Shown here: positions 24,091 to 32,267 of the stretch, in pieces
How positions within the stretch are numbered: position 1 is the first letter of the stretch
How the letters are laid out: each line of letters starts with the position of its first letter
NCBI GenBank assembly: GCA_012837285.1
Contig: DURJ01000018.1
Span: 1-41,995, forward strand
Source: Bacillota bacterium
GTDB taxonomy: Bacteria; Bacillota; DTU030; DUMP01
Length of the DNA: 41,995 nucleotides
Direction: 5' to 3'
Notes under the pieces: model-generated
Seen by the model: only the letters and a program-made list of their open reading frames with translations
Databases searched by the model: none
What the model was told of the DNA's origin: nothing
Program-made: the position numbers and the translations under genes

Positions 24091-25371
24091 TCAGCATAAA
24101 GGTTGAATGTAAATTCCAGCAAGGTTGGCAGCAGCCACCCGCCGAGCAACTTTATTTGGATCAGTGCTGTATAAGTTCTGTTCGAGCATTGTTTGAAAAA
24201 ATCCTGCTCCGGAAAAGGTATAAGTTTGGTATCCGGGTCGATTTTCTTTTAAATCTTGGCTGATCGCCCCTATCAGGGCTCCGGAAGCGAGCGTTGCAGG
24301 TAGGATTATAGGCTTTAGTCCCAGAGCATAACGAACAGCATTATGGCCGGCCAGAAATCCGGTGACGATGGCTTCTGTATGACCAACAGCTGGGCCTTGT
24401 TTTTCACCAGCCACGAGAACATTGGCCAAGCCATCAACCCTAAGACTGTTGTCCCGGTAGGCCATGGCCAACAAGCGCATAGAATTGCCTATACCTCCGG
24501 CTAATGGGTCGACGTAGCGAACCAGCTCAAAGCCGGGCACCTGTCTGAGTGCATCTAGCGGGAAAAAAGGGGCCATAAGTTTAACCGAACCGGTGTCGAG
24601 AAGAATGATGTTCCTGGCATAGTCGTCATGGGCATATTGTTGACAGACTTTCAATTTTAGCTTTTGCGGACGAATTAGATCGGTAGGCAATTGTACTACC
24701 ACTACTCCGTTCTGTTTCAGCTCCTGCCCAATTTCCGGAGCCAGAGATTCGGGGCAGAGTTTACACGAACCGCTCATAGCACCGAAGCTGCCGTCTCCCT
24801 TCAAAAGAGAATACTCGTGCCCGCCAGCCATCTTTACTAGAGATGTACGCGGACCAAACGAATGACAACGTTGGATGCAAAGAACACAGCCATGCCCGTA
24901 GCGCCAGCAATTGCCCGGTGGTCCGGAGGTGCCAGTGGCATCAACGAAAGCGTCAGCAGTTATGACTTCCCCGGTCTCCAAGATAACACTCTTAACTCCA
25001 TCCCCCACCTGATCCAGGCCCGCCACCCGACTACGGAATCGAATTTTCACCCCCTGTTCTGTTAGCAGCCGGCGGATAAGTGGCTCAACCTTGATAACAT
25101 CATATAGACTGGCATGATTATGACCAGGAAAATTGACATTGCGATGACGATATATTGTTTCCAGGGCTTCAAAAATTGGATGGCCGCCTAACGCAATGGT
25201 TTCTAAAGCCGCTGTTAGCCGACCATTGTTTAACATAATGCCTCCGACCAAACCAGCACCTAATAGCAAATCCGTCCGTTCCAGCACTACCACTTCTCCG
25301 CCAACCTGACGAGCGGACATAGCAGCTGCACAGCCGGCCCAACCTCCTCCTACCACTACTATCTTCGCCAT
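24091..25371 (-). CDS. FAD-dependent oxidoreductase, partner of a PyrK-like protein
   Basis: A 426-residue flavoprotein with an N-terminal FAD Rossmann motif (VVVGGGWAG, then an acidic strand end VVVLERTD) and a second dinucleotide segment VLVAGEKQGPAVGHTEA. Mid-protein it carries cysteines in CVLCIQRC and CKLC, which could hold an Fe-S cluster or disulfides. It resembles the GidA-related FAD oxidoreductases of clostridia, with no known substrate. It starts 3 bases after the stop of the PyrK-like gene, so the two probably work as one complex. Position between spmB and rluB suggests, but does not prove, a sporulation connection. Confidence 0.75.
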   Translation of the reverse strand: MAKIVVVGGGWAGCAAAMSARQVGGEVVVLERTDLLLGAGLVGGIMLNNGRLTAALETIALGGHPIFEALETIYRHRNVNFPGHNHASLYDVIKVEPLIRRLLTEQGVKIRFRSRVAGLDQVGDGVKSVILETGEVITADAFVDATGTSGPPGNCWRYGHGCVLCIQRCHSFGPRTSLVKMAGGHEYSLLKGDGSFGAMSGSCKLCPESLAPEIGQELKQNGVVVVQLPTDLIRPQKLKLKVCQQYAHDDYARNIILLDTGSVKLMAPFFPLDALRQVPGFELVRYVDPLAGGIGNSMRLLAMAYRDNSLRVDGLANVLVAGEKQGPAVGHTEAIVTGFLAGHNAVRYALGLKPIILPATLASGALIGAISQDLKENRPGYQTYTFSGAGFFQTMLEQNLYSTDPNKVARRVAAANLAGIYIQPLC

Positions 25372-25374
25372 GAA

Positions 25375-26319
25375 TTAATTGCCCCCCTTGCTGAGACGGT
25401 ACTGGGCTTTGCACAATGGGATCCGTTCTTGACCAAAATGGACACTGAGACAACTTCCGCACAATCCATCTCCGCAGCACATAGTGATGTTTTGTGAGCG
25501 CACAAACTCTGTTCTGCTGCCAGGGGCCAAAGCCGAGACAGCGGCTTGAAGTACCTCCGGTCCGGCACAGACAACCACTGCCGGTTTTAATTGCGTTAGC
25601 CAGCCTGCAATCACTCTAAGACCAAAGGGGCGCATGCTGGCTACCTCCTCCACCTCGGCGCCATAACTTCTCAGTTTTTCTCCCACATAAACCAAGTTAG
25701 CCGAACCAGGGGCCAAGCAAACCTTAATCGTATTCCCACCGCGTAGCAGAGCTTTTGCCGCCATGACAATAGCGGATTGTCCCATTCCTCCCGCCACCAG
25801 CACAGCCTCTTCATTGCGAGTTGTTTTTAAAATCTGGGTATCGGTAAGACCACTGAAGTAAGGCCCTCGAATAACCACTCGGTCATCAGCTGCCAATAGC
25901 AGGGAAGTTTTCGGTCCAACGCACTTGACTACCAGGCAAACCTCGTTTCCGCTCACGTCGACAACGCTAATGGGAACAGCAGCAGAACTGGGCGCGAACG
26001 CCGGTCGGATAAACAAAAATGTCCCCGCCTGGGAATAACTTGGTAGCCACTCAGCCTCCAACGAAAACCGAATTTTTAGTAAGTTGGAACCTAAGCGTTG
26101 TTTCTTGACGATAACAGTTCTTTCGCTTCGGTTGGCAATAGCTCCGGAACCAAACCAATAATTAAGATAACTACAGCTGCCGCTCCAACGACAGTCACAA
26201 GACTCGGCCCCAGCTAACAAAGAGCAAACGAAACAATGGCCGTTTTCGGCTAAGTAGCACGGACAGTATTCACTCCCGGCATCAACACACTTTAGAGACC
26301 ATTGGGCCAGCTTTCTCAT
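25375..26319 (-). CDS. PyrK-like FAD/NAD/[2Fe-2S] electron transfer protein with Cys-rich N-terminus
   Basis: The C-terminal two thirds is a ferredoxin-reductase fold like the electron-transfer subunit of dihydroorotate dehydrogenase B. It has a flavin domain (about 80-175), a nucleotide domain (GGMGQSAIVMAAKALL, VVCAGPEVLQAA), and the [2Fe-2S] ligands C282-x4-C287-x2-C290-x12-C303. It differs from true PyrK by an N-terminal extension with eight cysteines (C11, 19, 21, 29, 32, 41, 43, 49), enough for further metal clusters. No pyrD is nearby, so pyrimidine synthesis is unlikely. Start ATG at 26319 with GGAGGTG upstream. Pairs with the FAD oxidoreductase behind it. NAD(P)H to flavin to acceptor transfer is inferred. 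Confidence 0.78.
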   Translation of the reverse strand: MRKLAQWSLKCVDAGSEYCPCYLAENGHCFVCSLLAGAESCDCRWSGSCSYLNYWFGSGAIANRSERTVIVKKQRLGSNLLKIRFSLEAEWLPSYSQAGTFLFIRPAFAPSSAAVPISVVDVSGNEVCLVVKCVGPKTSLLLAADDRVVIRGPYFSGLTDTQILKTTRNEEAVLVAGGMGQSAIVMAAKALLRGGNTIKVCLAPGSANLVYVGEKLRSYGAEVEEVASMRPFGLRVIAGWLTQLKPAVVVCAGPEVLQAAVSALAPGSRTEFVRSQNITMCCGDGLCGSCLSVHFGQERIPLCKAQYRLSKGGN

Positions 26320-26369
26320 TCACACCACCTCCGTAGTCAGACTATGAATGGCCCCAGGAGATGGTGTCA

Positions 26370-26414
26370 GGGCACGGAATGCCCATCCCCGGAATAGTAT
26401 GGGCAAAAGCGCCC
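26370..26414 (+). other. Two small hairpins in the leader of the unknown gene
   Basis: GGGCA/TGCCC (26370-26384) and GGGC/GCCC (26401-26414) lie just before the ribosome site of the plus-strand unknown gene and in the divergent gap with the PyrK-like gene. They may be regulatory or incidental. Confidence 0.35.
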
Positions 26415-26440
26415 GAAATATCTTACGGAGGTGATAAACA

Positions 26441-26902
26441 TTGGTGTTGGGCCTTGAGTTAGTTACATTAGTACCGTTAACATTGATTGCCCCGGCTTAT
26501 ATCGAACTCTTTCTATCAGCAGGCAGGGATGTTATTCCAGCTTCGTTTGGCAAAGATGAATACACCAGCACAGTGATTCTGGCACCCCATAGTCGTGTAG
26601 CCGCAACAGGCCGCAAGTGCTTGTTTCTTAATCATCAGCGACCTACCTATATGGTTCAGGCCGGGCCAGCAGAGCTGGTGGACATGTCTCACTGTGCCAA
26701 CAAGGAGACCAGTCTTCACCTCTTTCTGTCGTCTTCGTTGTCCATTACGTGTGCCCAGCTGGCACAGGACTTCTGTCTTAATCTTGTAACTCCAAGGGGG
26801 TCACAATTGATGGTCTGTGACCCGGATCTAATTGAATACTCCGGCAACGGGAAGTTTGTCATCAACTTAGGGTCATGTCTTGCTCACATTACCGGTAACT
26901 AA
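26441..26902 (+). CDS. Unrecognised protein, 153 aa
   Basis: I do not recognise this family. Evidence that it is a gene: a near-perfect Shine-Dalgarno (GGAGGTGA) 6 bases before the TTG start, ordinary amino acid composition, and its position filling the space between two minus-strand genes. The N-terminus (about 2-25) is hydrophobic and could be a membrane segment or buried strand. The rest is mixed, with five cysteines (near residues 59, 84, 103, 111, 125) and a further one close to the C-terminus. Its stop overlaps the spmB stop by four bases, tail to tail. The upstream leader contains two small hairpins. It is the only plus-strand gene after 2.9 kb. Confidence 0.65.
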   Translation: MVLGLELVTLVPLTLIAPAYIELFLSAGRDVIPASFGKDEYTSTVILAPHSRVAATGRKCLFLNHQRPTYMVQAGPAELVDMSHCANKETSLHLFLSSSLSITCAQLAQDFCLNLVTPRGSQLMVCDPDLIEYSGNGKFVINLGSCLAHITGN

Positions 26903-27432
26903 CAGAACAGCAAGCGCGTAAGTACCACTGCTGCCGTTATCCCAGCGATATCGGCCAGTAAACCCACGAACAGGGCATAGCGAAACCGTTTTACCCCTGC
27001 CGAGCCAAAATATACAGTTAATATATAGAAAGTGGTGTCAGTAGCTCCTTGTAAAGCTGATGCCGTTAGTCCTAGTAAAGAATCGGGACCGTAGGTCTGT
27101 AGTGCATCTATCATTAGGGCAAAAGAGGCACTACCGGAAAGAGGACGCATTACAGCCATTAGCAGCAGTTCAGGTGGAAAACCCACCACAGCCAAGGGGT
27201 CTTCAAGCGGACAAAGAATCAATTCTAACAGACCGGAGGTCCGAGCAACGCTAATGGCTGCAAGTATTGCCACCAGATAGGGAATCATTCTTATGGCCAG
27301 TTCAAACCCTTTAGCAGCCCCCTGAATGAAGGCTTCGTATACTCTTACTCCTTTAAGCTTGGCTATTAGTAATATCGTACCAACAAAAAGTGGTACCACA
27401 TTATTGCTGAAGGTAACGAGACAAGAAGCCAA
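26899..27432 (-). CDS. spmB: Spore maturation protein B
   Basis: Multi-pass membrane protein (about five hydrophobic segments) with the nucleoside-recognition/gate domain (VARTSGLLELI, MRPLSGSASFAL, ALQGATDTTFYI). With SpmA it is needed for spore core dehydration in Bacillus. 177 aa, full length. TTG start at 27432 with GGAGG 8 bases upstream. It lies 3 bases after spmA and ends overlapping the convergent unknown gene. Confidence 0.93.
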   Translation of the reverse strand: MASCLVTFSNNVVPLFVGTILLIAKLKGVRVYEAFIQGAAKGFELAIRMIPYLVAILAAISVARTSGLLELILCPLEDPLAVVGFPPELLLMAVMRPLSGSASFALMIDALQTYGPDSLLGLTASALQGATDTTFYILTVYFGSAGVKRFRYALFVGLLADIAGITAAVVLTRLLFC

Positions 27433-27435
27433 GGG

Positions 27436-28020
27436 TCAATCCCTCCCCCACAAGCACTGACAAATACGGTCGCCGATGATGGCTGTTGTAGTTGCTACCA
27501 CTGTAGACAGAAACGTCACTACTACTGTTGCCGCCGGGTTTGTAGAGCCCGCAGCCATACGAGCGGCGATGATGCTGGTAGGTACAAAGGTGATACAGCA
27601 CGTGTTGAGGGCCAGGAACGTACACATGGCAGGAGTTGCCTCATCAGGGTTTGGATTCAACTGCTGTAATTGTTGCATTGCTCTCAGACCTAACGGAGTG
27701 GCGGCGTTGCCCAATCCCAACATATTGGCTGACAAATTTAACAAAACAGAGCCGGCTGCTGGGTCAGAGACAGGTATGGTTGGAAAAAGAAACACAAAGA
27801 CTGGTTTGCACAGCTGAGCTAACATAGTGACAAGGCCGGCGGCCTCAGCAATACTCAATATGCCCAGCCAAAAAGTCATACTGCCGATAAGAGTGAGGGT
27901 AAGTGTCACGGCTGCTTCTGACTCTGTCAATAGAGCCATGGTTACGGCTGCTGATTCACCTCGCAACAAGGATGTGACCATACCGCCAAACAAAAGAATA
28001 AACCAAATTGAATCTAACAT
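27436..28020 (-). CDS. spmA: Spore maturation protein A
   Basis: Membrane protein partner of SpmB. The pattern GSMTFWLGILSIAEAAGL, LLNLSANMLGLGNAATPLG and ALNTCCITFVPTS is typical of SpmA. 194 aa. ATG at 28020 with GAGGAGGGGAGA directly upstream. The dacB-type carboxypeptidase gene that precedes spmA in Bacillus is missing; gerW lies upstream, separated by a terminator, so spmAB must have its own promoter in the roughly 50-base gap. I cannot assign a sigma factor there. Confidence 0.93.
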   Translation of the reverse strand: MLDSIWFILLFGGMVTSLLRGESAAVTMALLTESEAAVTLTLTLIGSMTFWLGILSIAEAAGLVTMLAQLCKPVFVFLFPTIPVSDPAAGSVLLNLSANMLGLGNAATPLGLRAMQQLQQLNPNPDEATPAMCTFLALNTCCITFVPTSIIAARMAAGSTNPAATVVVTFLSTVVATTTAIIGDRICQCLWGRD

Positions 28021-28071
28021 GTTCTCCCCTCCTCAGTTTAGGCTATGATCTCTAAGATAGGGGAAGAACAA

Positions 28072-28096
28072 AAGAGGAGGTTTTTTGCCTCCTCTT
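28072..28096 (-). terminator. Terminator of gerW
   Basis: AAGAGGAGG and CCTCCTCTT form a 9-bp stem around a 7-base loop, followed on the minus strand by TTGTTCTT. The gerW stop codon (28095-28097) overlaps the stem. Confidence 0.88.
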
Positions 28097-28568
28097 ACCT
28101 GCGGCCCTGGGGGTTGTATGCCGGGACTTCTGGGGTATTATCAGTTTTGTCCCTACTGCCGGTACCCGCTCTGGGTTTCATTTCACCCCCTAGGAGTGAG
28201 TTTACCTGGTCCAGAATTTGGGGGGCCAAGTCAATCAAACGATCGTAAAAGGCTCGACTGTCCACCGGCAGCAACCGCACCTGTCCGTTCCCTACAACCA
28301 GGAAAGCAACCGGGTTAATGCTTACGCCGGCACCGCTCCCACCTGCAAACGGAAGTGAATTTACCTCATCCCCAGTGCTACCATGTCCTCGGGAAGGTTC
28401 GTATTCACCCCCGCCGGCGGCGAAGCCAAAAGTAACACGTGAGATGGGAATAATTACGCTCCCATCGCTGGCTTCTACTGGGTCTCCCACCACCGTATTT
28501 ACGTCAACCATGTCCTTGATACTTTCCATCGCTGTTTTCATTAGCCCTTGAATGGGATGCTCTGCCAC
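28095..28568 (-). CDS. ytfJ: GerW family sporulation protein (YtfJ)
   Basis: Forespore protein; in Bacillus GerW affects germination with L-alanine. The N-terminal signature HPIQGLMKTAMESIKDMVD, the glycine-rich SRVTFGFAAGGGEYE and GGSGAGVSINPVAFLVV are typical. 157 aa. GTG start at 28568 with GGGAGGT upstream. It overlaps the 3' end of the DUF2953 gene by 28 bases, which indicates coupling, as ytfI-ytfJ are paired in Bacillus. Confidence 0.93.
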   Translation of the reverse strand: MAEHPIQGLMKTAMESIKDMVDVNTVVGDPVEASDGSVIIPISRVTFGFAAGGGEYEPSRGHGSTGDEVNSLPFAGGSGAGVSINPVAFLVVGNGQVRLLPVDSRAFYDRLIDLAPQILDQVNSLLGGEMKPRAGTGSRDKTDNTPEVPAYNPQGRR

Positions 28569-29140
28569 AGTTTTCTACCTCCCTGCTCAATAGTTGACCG
28601 ACTCAAATGCTTTACGGTTCGTACTACAGCAGTAATAATATGGAGCAGCGGTAGAAAGACTATACAACGGATGTTAACATTGAAGACAACAGTATTGAAT
28701 CTCGGCTCAATTGTTACCTTAAAAGTCCCGCTTGTCATGAGTGCTTGGGAAACGGCTTTGGCCCAGCCTAAAATCTGCCACATGATACCTGTCAGGATCC
28801 CTGTAGCGGCGGCATCGCCGGTTCCTATAACTATGGAACCGCTAACATCTAAGCTACTGTAAGGCATAATGAAACGCACGAAGGTTAGCAGCACTGGCCT
28901 GGCTGACCTTAGCCGACCTCCGGTTTTATAATGACGTCTAGTGCCAGTTGTTGCTGGTGGTTGGGCTGTTCGGAGTTGAAACTGATACAACGGTATAGCC
29001 ACCTGGTACTTGGACCAGTGCCAACAAAGGCCAAAGCGCAGATTATTGCTCGAACAAGTAATAACTAGCTCAATCCATAAAGTACCAGCTAACAGCAGCA
29101 ACAAGGCAAGCAGGCCTAAAACAATAAGGAGGGTAGGCAT
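28541..29140 (-). CDS. DUF2953 protein (YtfI-like), sporulation-linked
   Basis: A 199-residue protein with an N-terminal membrane segment (about 2-22), a basic central part and a weakly hydrophobic C-terminal half. Recognised as DUF2953 mainly from its fixed partnership with gerW/ytfJ and its layout; the function is unknown. ATG at 29140 is used because AAGGTGA lies 4 bases upstream; the frame is open to 29200, but that start has no support. Confidence 0.75.
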   Translation of the reverse strand: MPTLLIVLGLLALLLLLAGTLWIELVITCSSNNLRFGLCWHWSKYQVAIPLYQFQLRTAQPPATTGTRRHYKTGGRLRSARPVLLTFVRFIMPYSSLDVSGSIVIGTGDAAATGILTGIMWQILGWAKAVSQALMTSGTFKVTIEPRFNTVVFNVNIRCIVFLPLLHIITAVVRTVKHLSRSTIEQGGRKLWQSIPFKG

Positions 29141-29199
29141 CCTGTCACCTTCAACTGGATCCTTTCCCCTAGTTTTTCCCCTTTTGTTATTAAAATACA

Positions 29200-29226
29200 A
29201 GTCTCCGGAAAATCATTCCGGAGACT
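29200..29226 (-). terminator. Terminator of scpB
   Basis: AGTCTCCGGA and TCCGGAGACT form a perfect 10-bp stem. On the minus strand it is followed by TGTATTTT. The scpB stop codon (29213-29215) lies in the 7-base loop. Confidence 0.85.
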
Positions 29227-29752
29227 CTTCTGTGGTCATATCTGGCAATACTGACCGAGGTAAATCCCGCAGACTATTTAGCCCCAAGGATTTCAAAAAA
29301 TTATTGGTGGTGCCATACAATATAGGGCGCCCTGGACCTTCTTTTCTGCCAACTTCAGTAACAAAACCGCGCTCTTGCAAAGTGGCTAGCACTGTATCCA
29401 CCTGCACACCCCGCACTAGCTCTATCTCCATCCTGGTAATCGGTTGGCGATAAGCAATAATAGCTAGTGTTTCCAACGCTGCTTGGCTTAGACGCGGCTT
29501 TTCTTGCGGTTGGAGTAGACGCTGTACATAGGGTTTGTACTCCGATCGAGTAAAGAACTGCAGCCCCCCGGCTACTTCCCGAAGTACTATGCCGCGACAG
29601 TTGCGATTTACGCTTTGCCTGAGTTCAGACAAGGCCAGTTCGGTATCGGCCTCTGACAACTCGGATGCAGCAGCCAGTTCCCTTACTGACACCGGTCGGG
29701 CTGCTGCCAGTATTAAAGCTTCCAACAAAGCTGTTAATGATTGCTCCGGCAT
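29213..29752 (-). CDS. scpB: Segregation and condensation protein B
   Basis: Winged-helix subunit of the SMC-ScpAB condensin, which organises and separates chromosomes. The two winged-helix domains and the signature LEALILAAARPVSVREL, RLSQAALETLAIIAYRQPIT and GRPILYGTT are present. 179 aa. ATG at 29752 with GGAGG 7 bases upstream; the start lies inside the end of scpA (19-base overlap). Confidence 0.96.
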   Translation of the reverse strand: MPEQSLTALLEALILAAARPVSVRELAAASELSEADTELALSELRQSVNRNCRGIVLREVAGGLQFFTRSEYKPYVQRLLQPQEKPRLSQAALETLAIIAYRQPITRMEIELVRGVQVDTVLATLQERGFVTEVGRKEGPGRPILYGTTNNFLKSLGLNSLRDLPRSVLPDMTTEESPE

Positions 29753-30486
29753 GCTGGGTCCTCCTTGCGCGCCACAAAGATATCGCCAAAACGTACAGTC
29801 TGCCGAACCCTAATCTTACCTTGGCGCCACAGCTCCAGCAGTGCTAGAAACACGGTCACTAAGCGAGGACGTGAGGGCTTGTTGCCAAGATAACGGCTAA
29901 ATGAGAGGGTTCGTCCACCCTTAAGATATGCCTTCAGGTCAGCCATTTCTTCTTCTACAGTTGGGCGCTCAGGAATAACCGTAACCGAACGGAGTGCGGC
30001 AAAAAGCGGCTTCAAACGGATCCAAGCAGAGACTACCGCATCCAAATCCGGCGGTGGTGCTTCGGCCACAAGCAGCGGTTGGGCGTCTTCCGACCTGACA
30101 GGGTTTATGCCAGTGAAGGCAGCTTCTTTTTCCATCATCTTACCCAGTTCCCGACCGAGATCACGGAACAGACGGTATTGTCGTAAGTGCTGCACTAATT
30201 GCTCAGTGTCTTGGTCTACGGCTAATTCCTCTTGTTCAGATTCCACCAGGTGACTTGACGGTAGTAATACTCTGGTTTTTAGGAGCAATAATCTGGCGGC
30301 CAAGATGAGAAATTCACCTACTGCATCAAGATCAGTTTGCTTTTCAGCCCAGGTGACGTAAGAGACATACTGATCCACCACCTGAGCCAGGGAAATTGCA
30401 CAGATGTCCAGTTCCGCAGTCTCAATCAGATAACAAAGGAGGTCAAAAGGTCCGCTGAAATTCCCCAGCTTGATCTCATAACCCAA
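29734..30486 (-). CDS. scpA: Segregation and condensation protein A
   Basis: Kleisin subunit bridging the SMC heads. The N-terminal SMC-binding region LGNFSGPFDLLCYLIETAELD is followed by a long helix, then a C-terminal winged helix (TVFLALLELWRQGKIRVRQ). 250 aa. TTG start at 30486 with GGGAG about 9 bases upstream. Lies between trpS and scpB, an arrangement common in clostridia. Confidence 0.96.
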   Translation of the reverse strand: MGYEIKLGNFSGPFDLLCYLIETAELDICAISLAQVVDQYVSYVTWAEKQTDLDAVGEFLILAARLLLLKTRVLLPSSHLVESEQEELAVDQDTEQLVQHLRQYRLFRDLGRELGKMMEKEAAFTGINPVRSEDAQPLLVAEAPPPDLDAVVSAWIRLKPLFAALRSVTVIPERPTVEEEMADLKAYLKGGRTLSFSRYLGNKPSRPRLVTVFLALLELWRQGKIRVRQTVRFGDIFVARKEDPACRSNH

Positions 30487-30503
30487 TCTTTATTGCTCCC
30501 AGT

Positions 30504-31496
30504 TTAAAAGTCTCGTAAGTTCATAGCTTGGCGCACTTCAGCCAAAGTAACTTCAGCTGCCAACCGCGCCCTACGGGCTCCGTCACGCAAAACATCAACT
30601 ACATCATCTGGGCGACGGGCCAGTTCTTGTTGCCGTTCGTAAATAGGTGCCATTCGCTCAACAATAATGTCGGCTAACCTCTTTTTGCAGGCCACGCAGC
30701 CTACCCGGGCACCGCGGCATTCCCCGGCAACTTGTTCTTGTCCCTCAGGCGTAAACGCTTTATAGAATTGGTAAGGTACACAAATTTCTGGGCGGCCGGG
30801 GTCGGTTTTTCTAATACGTTCCGGGTCAGTAACCATCTGGGCTACTTTGATCCGAATTTCTGCTGGAGTATCGGACATATGGATTTCATTGCCATAACTC
30901 TTGCTCATCTTGCGGCCGTCGATACCCGGCAGTAAGGCAAATTTGGTCAATTTGGCAGTGGGTTCGGGAAAGACAGAACACCGGAACAAAAAGTTAAAGC
31001 GGCGAGCAATTTCACGTGCAATCTCGATGTGCGGCAGCTGATCTTCGCCCACGGGAATAGCCTCCGCTTTGTAAGCTAGAATATCGGCCGCCATTAGCAC
31101 CGGGTAGCCCAGAAAACCATAAGTGGCAATATTGCGCCCTTCCAGCTGACGAAGCTGTTCTTTGTAAGTGGGAACTCGTTCTACCCAAGAAAGCGGCGTC
31201 GGCATCGACAACAGCAAGTGTAACTCAGCACCTTCTTTTACATTGGATTGAACAAATACTACACACTTATCCGGGTCTATACCCGAACTCAACCAATCTA
31301 TCGCTATGCTCAAGATATTATCCTGGAGTTCTGTTGTGTCTTCATAACCGGTGGTAAGTGCATGCCAATCCACAATACAAAAAAAACACTCGTATTCTTC
31401 TTGCAAGGCTACCATATTAACCACCGATCCTAGATAATTACCCAGATGGAGCCGCCCTGTGGGACGCATACCATTGAACACTCGACCCTTCAACAA
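30504..31496 (-). CDS. trpS: Tryptophan--tRNA ligase
   Basis: Class I synthetase that charges tRNA-Trp. The HIGH-type motif is HLGN (near residue 17) and the KMSKS motif is intact as KMSKSYGN. PVGEDQLPHIEIAREIARRFN is typical. 330 aa. TTG at 31496 lies 5 bases after GGAAGG; a second TTG follows directly. No T-box is seen upstream; the gene is 24 bases after the M50 protease gene and probably shares its promoter. Confidence 0.96.
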   Translation of the reverse strand: MLKGRVFNGMRPTGRLHLGNYLGSVVNMVALQEEYECFFCIVDWHALTTGYEDTTELQDNILSIAIDWLSSGIDPDKCVVFVQSNVKEGAELHLLLSMPTPLSWVERVPTYKEQLRQLEGRNIATYGFLGYPVLMAADILAYKAEAIPVGEDQLPHIEIAREIARRFNFLFRCSVFPEPTAKLTKFALLPGIDGRKMSKSYGNEIHMSDTPAEIRIKVAQMVTDPERIRKTDPGRPEICVPYQFYKAFTPEGQEQVAGECRGARVGCVACKKRLADIIVERMAPIYERQQELARRPDDVVDVLRDGARRARLAAEVTLAEVRQAMNLRDF

Positions 31497-31520
31497 AATC
31501 GCCTTCCTTCGTCTTGTGAT

Positions 31521-32165
31521 CTAGAAATGCAATAAGACTTTATAAATGACACCGAACACAATAACATCGGTTAATTGGTACAAAAGATCATAAATACCGC
31601 TGGCTAAAGGCAGCAAAATAGAGTTAATGCTGCCTAAATACAGCAAGATAATAAGTAAAATAGGCCCGTACTGTTCATATTGGGCTAAGTAGTAGGCAGT
31701 CTTTCGAGGCAGTAGTTCGGCCAGGACCTTAGAACCGTCCAAGGGCGGTATAGGTATGAGGTTGAATACGGCCAAGAAAAGACTGTACCACATGGTCATT
31801 TCCAGGATGCCAGCAATGACGCCGTCCCACGGTATCACTTGCAGTTTCAAAACAATCAATAACAGAGTTGCTAAGGCCAGATTAGCTGCCGCACCCGCCA
31901 GTGAAACAACAATAATGCCCAGACGGCGGGGTCGTATGTACATAGGGTTAATCGGCACCGGTTTGGCCCAACCAAACCGTAACAACCACAGCATTAATAA
32001 TCCTAGCGGATCTAAGTGTGCTAACGGGTTCAGTGTCATTCTACCGCTAAGCCGCGCAGTGGGATCCCCCAAAGCATCGGCTGCCTTAGCATGAGCATAT
32101 TCGTGAACGGAGATGGCCAGCAGCAAAGCCGGTATACGAAATAACATCTCGCGGCCAAATAGCAT
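31521..32165 (-). CDS. Site-2 protease family (M50) membrane metalloprotease
   Basis: Multi-pass membrane zinc protease of the small YwhC-like group. Zinc motif HEYAH (HExxH) near residue 21 and the third-ligand motif NLIPIPPLDG are intact, and about five hydrophobic segments are visible. 214 aa from ATG 32165, chosen because GGAAGGGAAG lies 6 bases upstream; the frame is open to 32207. Substrate unknown. Confidence 0.9.
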   Translation of the reverse strand: MLFGREMLFRIPALLLAISVHEYAHAKAADALGDPTARLSGRMTLNPLAHLDPLGLLMLWLLRFGWAKPVPINPMYIRPRRLGIIVVSLAGAAANLALATLLLIVLKLQVIPWDGVIAGILEMTMWYSLFLAVFNLIPIPPLDGSKVLAELLPRKTAYYLAQYEQYGPILLIILLYLGSINSILLPLASGIYDLLYQLTDVIVFGVIYKVLLHF

Positions 32166-32216
32166 GTATATCTTCCCTTCCAGCGGCCTGTTGGGGGACG
32201 TTGCCACTTAACCGCA

Positions 32217-32225
32217 ATTATAGCA
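32217..32225 (-). promoter_or_regulatory. Extended -10 promoter upstream of the M50 protease-trpS-scpAB run
   Basis: Minus strand TGCTATAAT is a perfect extended -10, about 50 bases before the protease start. The -35 position is a run of T residues and is poor. Confidence 0.5.
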
Positions 32226-32267
32226 TAATAAGACAGGAAAAAAAAGTGAAGCAGTACAGATAAAGCT

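Noticed and set aside
26516-26719. Minus-strand open frame inside the plus-strand unknown gene
   Set aside because: No ribosome site; the plus-strand frame has a near-perfect one and fills the interval.
30504-32267. T-box upstream of trpS
   Set aside because: Only 24 bases separate trpS from the M50 protease gene and no T-box sequence occurs upstream of that gene.
32226-32267. Terminator after the activase gene
   Set aside because: There is a T-run on the minus strand, but the preceding AAGC/GCTT pairing is only about 4 bp with a long loop.
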